Source of the DNA: Rhodocyclaceae bacterium UBA2346
GTDB lineage: Bacteria > Pseudomonadota > Gammaproteobacteria > Burkholderiales > Rhodocyclaceae
NCBI GenBank assembly: GCA_002344625.1
Contig: DDUE01000030.1
Coordinates: forward strand, 1 to 11,958
Reading direction: 5' to 3'
Length of the DNA stretch: 11,958 bases
Part shown: one piece after another, positions 1-7,979 of the stretch
How the letters are laid out: each line of letters starts with the position of its first letter
Position numbering within the stretch: the stretch's first letter is position 1
The notes under the pieces: model-generated
Told to the model about the DNA's origin: nothing
Databases searched by the model: none
What the model saw: the letters and a program-made list of their open reading frames with translations, nothing else
Position numbers and translations under genes: made by a program

Positions 1-17
1 CCCCCCCGCCCCCCCCC
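1..17. other. Poly-C run at contig edge, probable sequencing artefact
   Basis: The first 17 bases are seven C, one G and nine C. On the opposite strand this is a poly-G tail, which two-colour Illumina chemistry produces when signal is lost at read ends. It lies just downstream of the cupredoxin stop codon (29-31) and would end the nir operon artificially. A genuine G/C-rich tract cannot be excluded, but the adapter at the other end of the same contig makes an artefact more likely. Confidence 0.55.
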
Positions 18-28
18 GGCCGGTCCGG

Positions 29-349
29 CTATTCGGTGACGGTCACCGTGCCCATCATCTCGGGGTGAGGGCCGCATCGATACTCGAAACGGCCGGCTTC
101 ATCGAATACGCGCGACCATTTCTCGTCGGGGAAGAAGCGCTCCGACTCCTCGCCACTGCCGCTGAACAGCACCGAATGGCTGACGCGTTTCTCGCGGTTG
201 ATCCATACCACCGTGTCGCCGCGCTTGATCTCGAGCGCCGCCGGTTGGTACTTGTAGCCGGAGATTTCCACCACGTGCTCGGCCGCGACGGCCTGCAGCG
301 ACGCCAAAACGAAGCCACCCGCGAGGGTGGCCAAAAGCAATCGTTTCAT
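29..349 (-). CDS. Small periplasmic cupredoxin (plastocyanin/amicyanin-like)
   Basis: A 106-residue blue-copper protein, probably a periplasmic electron carrier. Residues 1-23 form a Sec signal peptide (MKRLLLATLAGG start, hydrophobic core, AVAAE cleavage region), leaving a mature protein of about 83 residues, small even for this family. The type-1 copper ligand set is complete: H58 in the V-S-H-S-V strand, then C92, H95 and M98 in a C-G-P-H-P-E-M loop with the CxxHPxM spacing of amicyanin. An AAAGG ribosome-binding site sits about 7 nt before the ATG. It is the fourth gene of the nirS-nirT-dihaem run, 39 nt after the preceding stop, so it is probably co-transcribed. A role in carrying electrons to NirS (as pseudoazurin or azurin do elsewhere) is inferred from context. 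The operon may continue past the contig edge. Confidence 0.85.
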   Translation of the reverse strand: MKRLLLATLAGGFVLASLQAVAAEHVVEISGYKYQPAALEIKRGDTVVWINREKRVSHSVLFSGSGEESERFFPDEKWSRVFDEAGRFEYRCGPHPEMMGTVTVTE

Positions 350-388
350 GTTGTATGCCTTTGCGGGCCTGGCCGGGATTCCATCCGC

Positions 389-1264
389 CTATTGCTTGAC
401 CGCCTTGATATGGGCGTCGGTATCCAGGCCGAGCTTGTAGCCGAGCGACACATGGTGGAAACGGCCCGCCGCGCTGTCGTCGTGAATCGCGAAGCCGAAG
501 TTGTAGGCATTGCCCGGCGCCAGGGTGACGTCGCCCTCGCCGCCCGCGAGCTTGCGCACGAACACCACCGACCATTCGTCGCCGGCAAGCTTGCCCTCGG
601 CGCTCACCAATGCCTTGCCGCCCTCCATCACCCGCGTTTCGGCGACATGGCCGTCGAACCCCTTGTTCTCGCCGCTGCGCCATTGATACAGGTCGTAGAA
701 CTTGCCTTCGGCGAGCGAGCCCCCCTTCACATACTTGGTCTTGGCCTCGTCGGCGCCGGGCATGGTGCGCGAATCGAGATGACAGGTCGCCCAGCAGCCG
801 GCCTGGTCGGCGAGCTCGACCTTGCCGCCGTCTTCGAGCATGAACGCGATCTTGACCGGATTCTTGGCGTCGAGCGGCGCGGCGCCCGACGCGGCTGGCT
901 GCTTCCACGCGAAGCGCATGTAGAGATTCTCGCCGTCATGGCTGGCCTGCACCTTGACCGGAATGAAGCCGGCCTTGCCCGGAATCGGCGCCGGCTCGAT
1001 CTTCTGGCCGCTGGCCATCTTGCGGCCCATGTCGCTCGCCTCCTCGTCATGGCAGTCGGCACAGGTCTCGCCCTTCTTGAGCGCCCGCGCGCCGCCATGC
1101 TCGGTGCCCTTGGTGATCCATTCGAGCGGCGACACGCCCGGATAGAACAGCACCACCTCGGTCGCCGGCACCGTACCCCAGTCCGGGGCCGCGGCGAGGA
1201 CACCACCCCCCATTCCCATCAGCATCATGGCGCCGATGGCGCTCGCCAACGTCTTCTGTTTCAT
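389..1264 (-). CDS. Periplasmic dihaem protein, ethylbenzene dehydrogenase gamma-like haem-binding family
   Basis: A 291-residue exported protein. Residues 1-25 are a signal peptide (hydrophobic Met/Gly-rich core, VLAAA cleavage region). Residues 68-72 are a standard CADCH haem c site. Residues 157-162 read C-W-A-T-C-H, a CX3CH arrangement with one residue more than the normal motif; M168 follows closely and could be an axial ligand. The segments YMRFAWK, IAFMLEDG, GCWATCHLD and the C-terminal YNFGFAIHDD resemble the cytochrome c-552/DMSO-reductase-gamma-like domain also found in the ethylbenzene dehydrogenase gamma subunit. No molybdenum catalytic partner is encoded here, so it is probably a stand-alone electron-transfer protein serving NirS; that role is inferred. 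The ATG at 1264 was chosen over the longer open frame because it begins the signal peptide and has GAGGAAC/GGAG upstream. It starts 47 nt after the nirT stop. Confidence 0.8.
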   Translation of the reverse strand: MKQKTLASAIGAMMLMGMGGGVLAAAPDWGTVPATEVVLFYPGVSPLEWITKGTEHGGARALKKGETCADCHDEEASDMGRKMASGQKIEPAPIPGKAGFIPVKVQASHDGENLYMRFAWKQPAASGAAPLDAKNPVKIAFMLEDGGKVELADQAGCWATCHLDSRTMPGADEAKTKYVKGGSLAEGKFYDLYQWRSGENKGFDGHVAETRVMEGGKALVSAEGKLAGDEWSVVFVRKLAGGEGDVTLAPGNAYNFGFAIHDDSAAGRFHHVSLGYKLGLDTDAHIKAVKQ

Positions 1265-1311
1265 GCTCCGTTCCTCACTGTGGATATCCGGGAGCCGCGC
1301 CCCTGCGCGAC

Positions 1312-1929
1312 TCACTCCTCGTCCTGCTCGGTCATGCCTTCCGGTTTGTGGTGTGCGATACCCTTGTGGCAATCGATACAGGTCATGTTGTCTTCGCGCG
1401 CCATCTCGTGCTGCTTGCGCGCGCGCTGCTTCTGTGCTTCGGAATTCATGCTCTCGAGGCTGTGGCAGTTGCGGCACTCGCGCGAATCGGAAGCCTTCAT
1501 CCGTTTCCACTCGTTGCGCGCCAGCTGCAGCCGCTTGGCTTCGAACTTCTCGCGGGTGTCGATCGAGCCGGTGATCTTTCCCCACACCTCGCGCGACGCC
1601 TGGATCTTGCGGATCATCTTGTGCGTCCAGTCCTTCGGCACATGGCAATCCGAACAGACCGCCCGCACCCCGGTGCGGTTGGTGTAGTGGATCGTTTCCT
1701 TGTATTCCTGATATACGTTGTCATACATCTCGTGGCACGAGATGCAGAACTTCTCGGTGTTGGTCGCTTCCATCGCGGTATTGAAGCCGCCCCAGAAGAA
1801 CACCCCGACGACGAAGCCGACGGCCAGGATCGCCCCGAACGAGTAGCGGGTACTCGGCCGACGCAAACGTGCCCACCAACCTGTCGCCGCGGCCTCGTTG
1901 TTGCCGCCGACCTTGTCTTGTTCAGTCAT
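1312..1929 (-). CDS. nirT: NapC/NirT-family tetrahaem cytochrome c
   Basis: A 205-residue membrane-anchored cytochrome with a short cytoplasmic N-terminus, one transmembrane anchor (about residues 29-50) and a periplasmic domain with four CxxCH sites: CISCH (62-66), CSDCH (92-96), CRNCH (152-156) and CIDCH (184-188). Length and haem spacing are normal for NapC/NirT quinol dehydrogenases, which oxidise membrane quinol and pass electrons to periplasmic reductases. Position directly after nirS, as in Pseudomonas stutzeri nirST, supports the NirT name over NapC. GAGGA lies 7 nt before the ATG. A 10-bp hairpin occupies the 65-nt gap to nirS. Oddly, the protein begins and ends with the same pentapeptide MTEQD (residues 1-5 and 199-203), encoded by different codons. 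Confidence 0.9.
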   Translation of the reverse strand: MTEQDKVGGNNEAAATGWWARLRRPSTRYSFGAILAVGFVVGVFFWGGFNTAMEATNTEKFCISCHEMYDNVYQEYKETIHYTNRTGVRAVCSDCHVPKDWTHKMIRKIQASREVWGKITGSIDTREKFEAKRLQLARNEWKRMKASDSRECRNCHSLESMNSEAQKQRARKQHEMAREDNMTCIDCHKGIAHHKPEGMTEQDEE

Positions 1930-1946
1930 GAATCAGTCCTCGCGAA

Positions 1947-1971
1947 CCCTCTCCGCGCACGGCGGAGAGGG
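1947..1971 (-). promoter_or_regulatory. Intercistronic hairpin between nirS and nirT
   Basis: A perfect 10-bp inverted repeat (CCCTCTCCGC at 1947-1956 against GCGGAGAGGG at 1962-1971) with a 5-nt loop lies in the 65-nt gap between the nirS stop and the nirT start. On the nir mRNA there is no U-run after it, so it is not a classical intrinsic terminator. It could act as a partial attenuator or as a 3' stabiliser of nirS mRNA, giving more NirS than NirT. The structure is seen; the role is inferred. Confidence 0.6.
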
Positions 1972-1994
1972 GACGTACCACGATCGGCCAGCGA

Positions 1995-3689
1995 TCAGTA
2001 AATGTCCTGCATGGTGTTGAACACGTTGAACTTGCCAGTCGGCGTGACGACGGCCGGGTCGGTGATGACCTTCTTCAGCTTGAGGGTCTTGTCGTCATAC
2101 ACGACGATCGCCGACTGATCGGTCTTGCCGCCCCACAGCGAGATCCACACCTCGTCGCCCGCCTCGTTGTACTCCGGATGGGTGGCGCGGCGGATCGCCT
2201 TGCTCTCGGGCAGGCCCGAATCCTTGGCGACATCGAGACGCACCGGCTCCTTCGACAAGTCCTTGAGGTCGTATACATAGACCGCCTGCGCCAGATCGCG
2301 CTCGGGGTTCATCGGCACATCGGCCCACAAATGGTTGGACTTGGGATGGGTCTTGACGAACAGGTTGCCGGCGCCCGGCATCTTGAGTTCCTCGACGACC
2401 TTCCAGTTGTGTTCCTTGTACTTGGCATGGGCCGGATCGTCCGACGCGGTCGAGATCAGCGACACCACGTCGTCGCCGAGGTGGCCGGTGGCCCACACCG
2501 GACCGAACTTGGGATGGTTGAAGTTGGCGCCGCGCCCGGGGTGGGGAATCTTCGCGGTATCGACCAGCGCCGCGAGCTTGCCGGTCTGGGTATCGACCGC
2601 GGCGACCTTGTTCGACGCATTCGCCGCGACCATGAAGTAGCGCTTGGACGCATCCCAACCGCCGTCGTGCAGGAACTTCGCCGATTCGATCGTGGTGGTC
2701 TTGAGGTTCTTGATGTCGGTGTAGTCGACGAGCATGATCTGGCCCGTTTCCTTGACGTTCACCACCCACTCCGGCTTGATGTGCGACGCGACGATCGAAG
2801 CCACCCGCGGTTCGGGGTGATACTCGCCATCGACGGTCTGGCCACGGGTCGACACGACCTTGAGCGGCTCAAGCGTTTCGCCGTCCATGATCGAGTACTG
2901 GGGCGGCCAATAGGTGCCGCCGATCAGGTACTTGTCTTCGAAGCCCTTGAACTTGGATGTATCTACCGAGCGCGCATCCGACCCCAGGCGCACCGTCGCC
3001 ACCGTGGTCGGCTCTTCGAACCACATGTCGATGATGGTGGTCAGGCCGTCGCGGCCGACGGTGTAGACGTAGCGGCCCGAAGCGGACAGGCGCGAGATAT
3101 GCACCGCATAGCCGGTGTCGAGGATCTTCCAGATCTTGTGGGTGTCGCCGTCGATCAAGGCGAGCTTGCCGGCGTCGCGCAGGGTGACCGCGAACACGTT
3201 CTTGAGGTTGATGTCGTTCATCTGCTTGGTCGGACGGTCGGCCACCGGCACGATCAGCTTCCAGCTGTCCTTCATGTCCTGAAGCGAGAACTCGGGCGGC
3301 ACATCCGGGGTGTTCTGGATGTAGCGCGCCATCAGGTCGATTTCTTGCTCGGTCAGGATGTCGTCGTAGTTGACCATGCCGCCTTCGGTGCCGTAGGCGA
3401 TGATCTTGGCCAGGCGGTCGGTACCGAGCTTGAGCGTGCCGCCCGAGGTCTTGGTCCCGTCCGGCAGGGTCTTTTCCCAGTGTGGTTCCAGGTTCTTGCC
3501 GGTCGCGCCCTTGCGCAAGACGCCATGACAGCCGGCGCAACGCTCGAAATAGATCTGTTTCGCGGTGGCCTTCTCCTCGTCGGTCATTGCCGGCGCGTCG
3601 GCCGCCCAGGCACTGCCCATGGCGAGCGGCAGCAATGCCAGCGCAAGCCCCTTGAGCGCGATCTTCTTCAGCGAATCCTTGTTTGCCAT
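1995..3689 (-). CDS. nirS: Cytochrome cd1 nitrite reductase NirS
   Basis: The periplasmic respiratory nitrite reductase, reducing nitrite to nitric oxide. It has 564 residues, normal for the family. Residues 1-30 are a signal peptide (KGLALALLPLAMGSAWAAD). The N-terminal cytochrome c domain carries CAGCH at 51-55. The remainder is the eight-bladed haem d1 propeller: H197 in GYAVHISR is the expected proximal d1 ligand, and H341 (FLHDGG) and H383 (IPHPGRG) match the two distal catalytic histidines, 42 residues apart as in Pseudomonas aeruginosa NirS. A strong AAGGAG (3703-3698) stands 8 nt before the ATG. It is the first gene of the minus-strand operon and is divergent from norC. An FNR/DNR-type box and -10 element lie upstream. 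The haem d1 biosynthesis genes (nirF, nirDLGH, nirJ, nirE, nirN) are not in this window. Confidence 0.97.
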   Translation of the reverse strand: MANKDSLKKIALKGLALALLPLAMGSAWAADAPAMTDEEKATAKQIYFERCAGCHGVLRKGATGKNLEPHWEKTLPDGTKTSGGTLKLGTDRLAKIIAYGTEGGMVNYDDILTEQEIDLMARYIQNTPDVPPEFSLQDMKDSWKLIVPVADRPTKQMNDINLKNVFAVTLRDAGKLALIDGDTHKIWKILDTGYAVHISRLSASGRYVYTVGRDGLTTIIDMWFEEPTTVATVRLGSDARSVDTSKFKGFEDKYLIGGTYWPPQYSIMDGETLEPLKVVSTRGQTVDGEYHPEPRVASIVASHIKPEWVVNVKETGQIMLVDYTDIKNLKTTTIESAKFLHDGGWDASKRYFMVAANASNKVAAVDTQTGKLAALVDTAKIPHPGRGANFNHPKFGPVWATGHLGDDVVSLISTASDDPAHAKYKEHNWKVVEELKMPGAGNLFVKTHPKSNHLWADVPMNPERDLAQAVYVYDLKDLSKEPVRLDVAKDSGLPESKAIRRATHPEYNEAGDEVWISLWGGKTDQSAIVVYDDKTLKLKKVITDPAVVTPTGKFNVFNTMQDIY

Positions 3690-3737
3690 TTCCTCATCTC
3701 CTTTTCAACACTGAACCCATCCGGGCTCGATGTGCGC

Positions 3738-3780
3738 AGTATCGGCTCGGCCCCGTTTTCAAATCCTTGATGTGAGTTAA
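3738..3780 (-). promoter_or_regulatory. nirS promoter: FNR/DNR-type box plus -10
   Basis: TTGAT-GTGA-GTTAA at 3767-3780 matches the FNR/DNR consensus (TTGAT-N4-ATCAA) at 8 of 10 positions. Read toward nirS, its centre (3773.5) predicts a class II start point near 3732. A GATACT hexamer on the minus strand (3743-3738) sits within one base of the expected -10 position, giving a 5' leader of about 43 nt. This predicts activation under low oxygen and, if a DNR/NnrR-type regulator is used, by NO. The regulator gene itself is not in the window. Confidence 0.65.
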
Positions 3781-3868
3781 GTTTTTCGAGTACTTGATAA
3801 GGTCGAGGGGAGATCGGCTCGGCGACGCGCACAGCCGGGACGATATGGCCGGTCGGGGCCGACATGAA

Positions 3869-3911
3869 TTGATTCAAATCATGGAGCGCGCCCGACACGC
3901 TCGGACACAAT
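3869..3911 (+). promoter_or_regulatory. norCB promoter: FNR/DNR-type box plus -10
   Basis: TTGAT-TCAA-ATCAT at 3869-3882 matches the FNR/DNR palindrome at 9 of 10 positions. Its centre at 3875.5 predicts a start point near 3917, and CACAAT (3906-3911) sits within a base of the expected -10. The leader to the norC ATG would be about 58 nt. The box centre is 102 bp from the nirS box, so the two divergent promoters can be served separately by the same regulator family. Confidence 0.7.
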
Positions 3912-3975
3912 CGCCCCAGCTTCGCGTTTTCGATCAACCAGTCGCATCCATTTACAAGAAGTGAGGGCAATTCCC

Positions 3976-5825
<1,850 letters not shown>

Positions 5826-5842
5826 TCCGCTCCAGTCCGACG

Positions 5843-5860
5843 ACCCGGCGCGAGCCGGGT
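5843..5860 (+). other. GNRA-capped hairpin after norB
   Basis: ACCCGGC (5843-5849) pairs perfectly with GCCGGGT (5854-5860) around a GCGA loop, a member of the stable GNRA tetraloop class. It lies 17 nt after the norB stop and 8 nt before the terminator stem. It lacks a U-tract, so it more probably protects the 3' end than terminates by itself. Confidence 0.5.
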
Positions 5861-5867
5861 TCTGCAG

Positions 5868-5892
5868 GGGGTGGCCGATGGCCGCCCCTTTT
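5868..5892 (+). terminator. Intrinsic terminator of norCB
   Basis: GGGGTGGCC (5868-5876) pairs with GGCCGCCCC (5880-5888), nine pairs including one G-U, around a 3-nt loop, followed at once by TTTT (5889-5892). This is a standard rho-independent terminator and separates norCB from the downstream diguanylate cyclase gene. Confidence 0.75.
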
Positions 5893-6085
5893 GCTTTGCG
5901 CTCGACGGCCGCCTGAAACGACGACGTCGGGATGAACACGCCCGGGATCCGGCCTTCATGATATTGGCGTGCGATTGCCTTGCGCTCGACCCGAACGGAA
6001 CGAATGGATTAAACTGCGATGCCTCGGGGCCGGAGCGCATGCCGTTTGGATTCGCTTTGGATCATCCTGTTTCTGGTGGAGTGGA

Positions 6086-7669
6086 ATGAGCGATCTGTTG
6101 CCGCAGCAAGGCCGGAACGATCGGCATATGCGGCGGATCATGAGCCGGGCGGCCGCGTGCCTGACCGTGGTCTGGTTGGCGCTGGTGGCCAGCCTGGGCT
6201 GGTGGATGTCGCAGCGGGTCGTGAGCGCGCATCTGGACCGCCTGGCGGAGAGTGCCGGACACGAGGCTAAAACCACCGCGCGCGTCGTGGACCGGCTGTT
6301 TACCGAAATGGTCAGCGTGGCCAACATGGTGGCGCGCCAAAGTCTGGTCATCCAGCTCGCGACCCGCTATCGCACCGACCCGCCCGGCGCCGCCGAACTC
6401 ACGCGCGAGCAGCGCGCCGCGCAGTTTACGCGCGACCCGCTGGTGCGCCGGGTGGGCGATTTCATGAACGAGCTGTCCCGCGATCTGGGATACGGCCGTC
6501 TTTACATGAACAACATGTCGGACGATACGGTGGCGGCCAGCAACTGGGCCGAGCCGGACAGTATCGTGGGCATGATCTACGCCGGCCGCTCCTACCTTCA
6601 GGATGCCTTGCAGCATGGCAATGGGCATTTGTTCGGGATTGCCCGCCTCAACAGAAACCCGTCGTATTTCGTCAGCAGCCGTATCGATGATGCGGATGAC
6701 GTGCCGCAAGGCTCCGTCACGGTCAGATTCGACGCGTCGGAGATGGCCCTTTATCTGACCGGACAGCACCTTGCGCTGATCGTGAACCGCCAGGGGCGTG
6801 TGACCACCACGTCATCGGAGCCGTTCATGCTTCGCAATGTGGCACCGCTCCTGCCCCATGGCACGGCGCTGCCACCGGATGGTGATGAAGACCCGGGCGA
6901 ACCGATGACAGTGCGCCCGATGGCGACACCGCACCGTGTCGATCAATGGCTCATCGACGGCAGGCCTTATCTGGTGCGGCATCACCCGCTGTCCGATACC
7001 CAATATCAGTTGCTGACGCTGGTTGAGCTGGACCATCTCGAACCCATGCGCACGCGGCATCTGTGGACGGCCGGCCTCGTGGCCATGCTCGGACTGGGGC
7101 TCATCCTACTGGCCAGCCGCGCGCTCGGGCAGGCGATGATCCGCCGCCAGGAAGAGCGCCATGCGGCCAACCATGACGCACTGACCGGCCTGCCGAACCG
7201 GCGTGCGGTGCTGGCCGAACTCGACCGGCTGTTCGCGCTGGCGCAGCGGAAGCAGATGAGGGTTTTGGTGGCCTTCATCGATCTGGATGGTTTCAAATCG
7301 ATAAACGACACTTATGGGCATGCGATTGGTGATCAGTTCCTGGTCGAGGTTGCACGGCGCATGTTGGCGGGCTTGCGCAAGAGCGACGAGCTCGGCCGGC
7401 TGGGTGGTGACGAATTCATCGTCATCGGACTGGTGGATCCGCCCGTGGCCAACGACCCGGATGAGGCCGTCAAGGCCATGCGCAACCGGCTGAAGCCTCT
7501 GCTGATCGGCACCTACGATTTTGGCGAGAGCCGTTTCGACTATTCGGGCGCCAGCTTCGGCATCGCCAGTGTCGATCCGTTCGTCAGTTCGCCCCAGGCC
7601 GTCCTCGAGGAAGCCGATCGACTCATGTACGCCGACAAACAGAACCGACGCACGCTGGGAACGACATAA
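6086..7669 (+). CDS. Membrane diguanylate cyclase with DctB-like periplasmic sensor domain
   Basis: A predicted 527-residue enzyme making c-di-GMP from two GTP. Order: transmembrane helix 1 (about 17-38), periplasmic sensor region (about 40-325), transmembrane helix 2 (about 326-347), short linker, GGDEF domain (about 360-525). The GGDEF signature is intact at 440-444. An RxxD product-inhibition site (R-K-S-D) ends exactly five residues before it, so feedback control is expected. The sensor carries AASNW (150-154), then E-P-D-S-I-V-G and G-R-S-Y-L (R168), followed by F-G-I-A-R and Y-F-V-S-S. This succession resembles the double-Cache ligand pocket of the C4-dicarboxylate sensor kinase DctB (AASNW...SFVG...FRPYF...). 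dctA is the next gene. ATG 6086 was preferred to in-frame ATG 5969 because GGTGGAG lies just upstream and the 39 upstream codons look non-coding. Ligand identity is inferred. Confidence 0.88.
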   Translation: MSDLLPQQGRNDRHMRRIMSRAAACLTVVWLALVASLGWWMSQRVVSAHLDRLAESAGHEAKTTARVVDRLFTEMVSVANMVARQSLVIQLATRYRTDPPGAAELTREQRAAQFTRDPLVRRVGDFMNELSRDLGYGRLYMNNMSDDTVAASNWAEPDSIVGMIYAGRSYLQDALQHGNGHLFGIARLNRNPSYFVSSRIDDADDVPQGSVTVRFDASEMALYLTGQHLALIVNRQGRVTTTSSEPFMLRNVAPLLPHGTALPPDGDEDPGEPMTVRPMATPHRVDQWLIDGRPYLVRHHPLSDTQYQLLTLVELDHLEPMRTRHLWTAGLVAMLGLGLILLASRALGQAMIRRQEERHAANHDALTGLPNRRAVLAELDRLFALAQRKQMRVLVAFIDLDGFKSINDTYGHAIGDQFLVEVARRMLAGLRKSDELGRLGGDEFIVIGLVDPPVANDPDEAVKAMRNRLKPLLIGTYDFGESRFDYSGASFGIASVDPFVSSPQAVLEEADRLMYADKQNRRTLGTT

Positions 7670-7675
7670 CACGTT

Positions 7676-7707
7676 GCCAGGCCCCGTGCCGACACAACGG
7701 GGCTGGC
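7676..7707 (+). terminator. Terminator-like hairpin after the diguanylate cyclase gene
   Basis: GCCA and GCCCCGT (7676-7679, 7681-7687) pair with ACGGGGC and TGGC (7697-7703, 7704-7707), eleven pairs with one bulged G and a 9-nt loop, starting 6 nt after the stop codon. No U-run follows, so it could be a weak or factor-assisted terminator or an mRNA 3' stabiliser. Confidence 0.45.
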
Positions 7708-7741
7708 TGATCGCCCTGCACGCTTCGATTCCACATGAAAG

Positions 7742-7769
7742 TCGTGCCCCCGGCGTGACTCGAACACGC
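7742..7769 (-). other. Possible tRNA 3'-end remnant (T-arm and acceptor strand)
   Basis: On the minus strand, GCGTG-TTCGAGT-CACGC (7769-7753) is a perfect 5-bp T-stem with a canonical 7-nt T-loop. It is followed by seven bases CGGGGGC, a discriminator A, and CGA in place of CCA (to 7742). The matching 5' acceptor strand (GCCCCCG), D-arm and anticodon arm cannot be found in the adjoining bases, so this is not an intact tRNA gene. Such 3' fragments are commonly left at integration sites of mobile elements. No integrase or second copy is visible here, and chance resemblance is possible. Confidence 0.35.
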
Positions 7770-7847
7770 GACACCGGGTTTCATCCCGCCGCGGTTCTCG
7801 CCGCCGGTCCAGTCTGTCCTTCCCCCATCCGCCCCCGCTCCGCGTGG

Positions 7848-7895
7848 CCGCAATTGCTCACTTGCGGTTAACCACAATTCGGAAAGCCACAATTT
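7848..7895. repeat. Inverted and direct repeats upstream of dctA
   Basis: In the non-coding stretch before dctA, CCGCAA (7848-7853) and TTGCGG (7862-7867) form a perfect 6-bp inverted repeat. CCACAATT occurs twice in direct orientation (7872-7879 and 7887-7894), with starts 15 bp apart. They lie 85-130 bp before the dctA start and could be regulator-binding sites. I found no convincing -35/-10 pair. The rest of the 7670-7979 gap holds only the hairpin and tRNA-like fragment listed separately. Confidence 0.35.
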
Positions 7896-7979
7896 CGCGG
7901 CGATCACCTTGTCACCATACTCGCCCCCCATTGGCCGGGAATGGGTTCCCCGTCATCTCTAAATCGATTGGGGGAAGCA

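Noticed and set aside
65..1687. Long plus-strand open frame (540 codons) opposite the cupredoxin, dihaem and nirT genes
   Set aside because: It is antisense to three genes with signal peptides, haem and copper motifs; its Arg/Ala/Leu-rich translation has no domain pattern and spans two intergenic gaps. High GC produces such frames.
2178..3770. Long plus-strand open frame (530 codons) opposite nirS
   Set aside because: Fully antisense to an unmistakable nirS with conserved catalytic histidines; the translation is His/Arg/Val-rich and looks like a complementary-strand shadow.
3793..3806. Third FNR/DNR box (TTGATAAGGTCGAG) between nirS and norC
   Set aside because: Only the first half-site matches; the second half does not resemble ATCAA.
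5893..6085. FNR/DNR-type box before the diguanylate cyclase gene
   Set aside because: No TTGAT-N4-ATCAA-like palindrome was found, and no convincing -35/-10 pair with normal spacing, so oxygen or NO control of this gene is not supported.
7742..7830. Complete tRNA gene on the minus strand
   Set aside because: Only the T-arm and 3' acceptor strand fit. I tried to fold an anticodon arm and 5' acceptor strand from the preceding bases and they do not pair.
7845..7857. Sigma-54 promoter for dctA (TGGCCGCAATTGC)
   Set aside because: The GG and GC doublets are separated by 8 bases instead of the required 10, so it is unlikely to work, although dctA is sigma-54-dependent in rhizobia.
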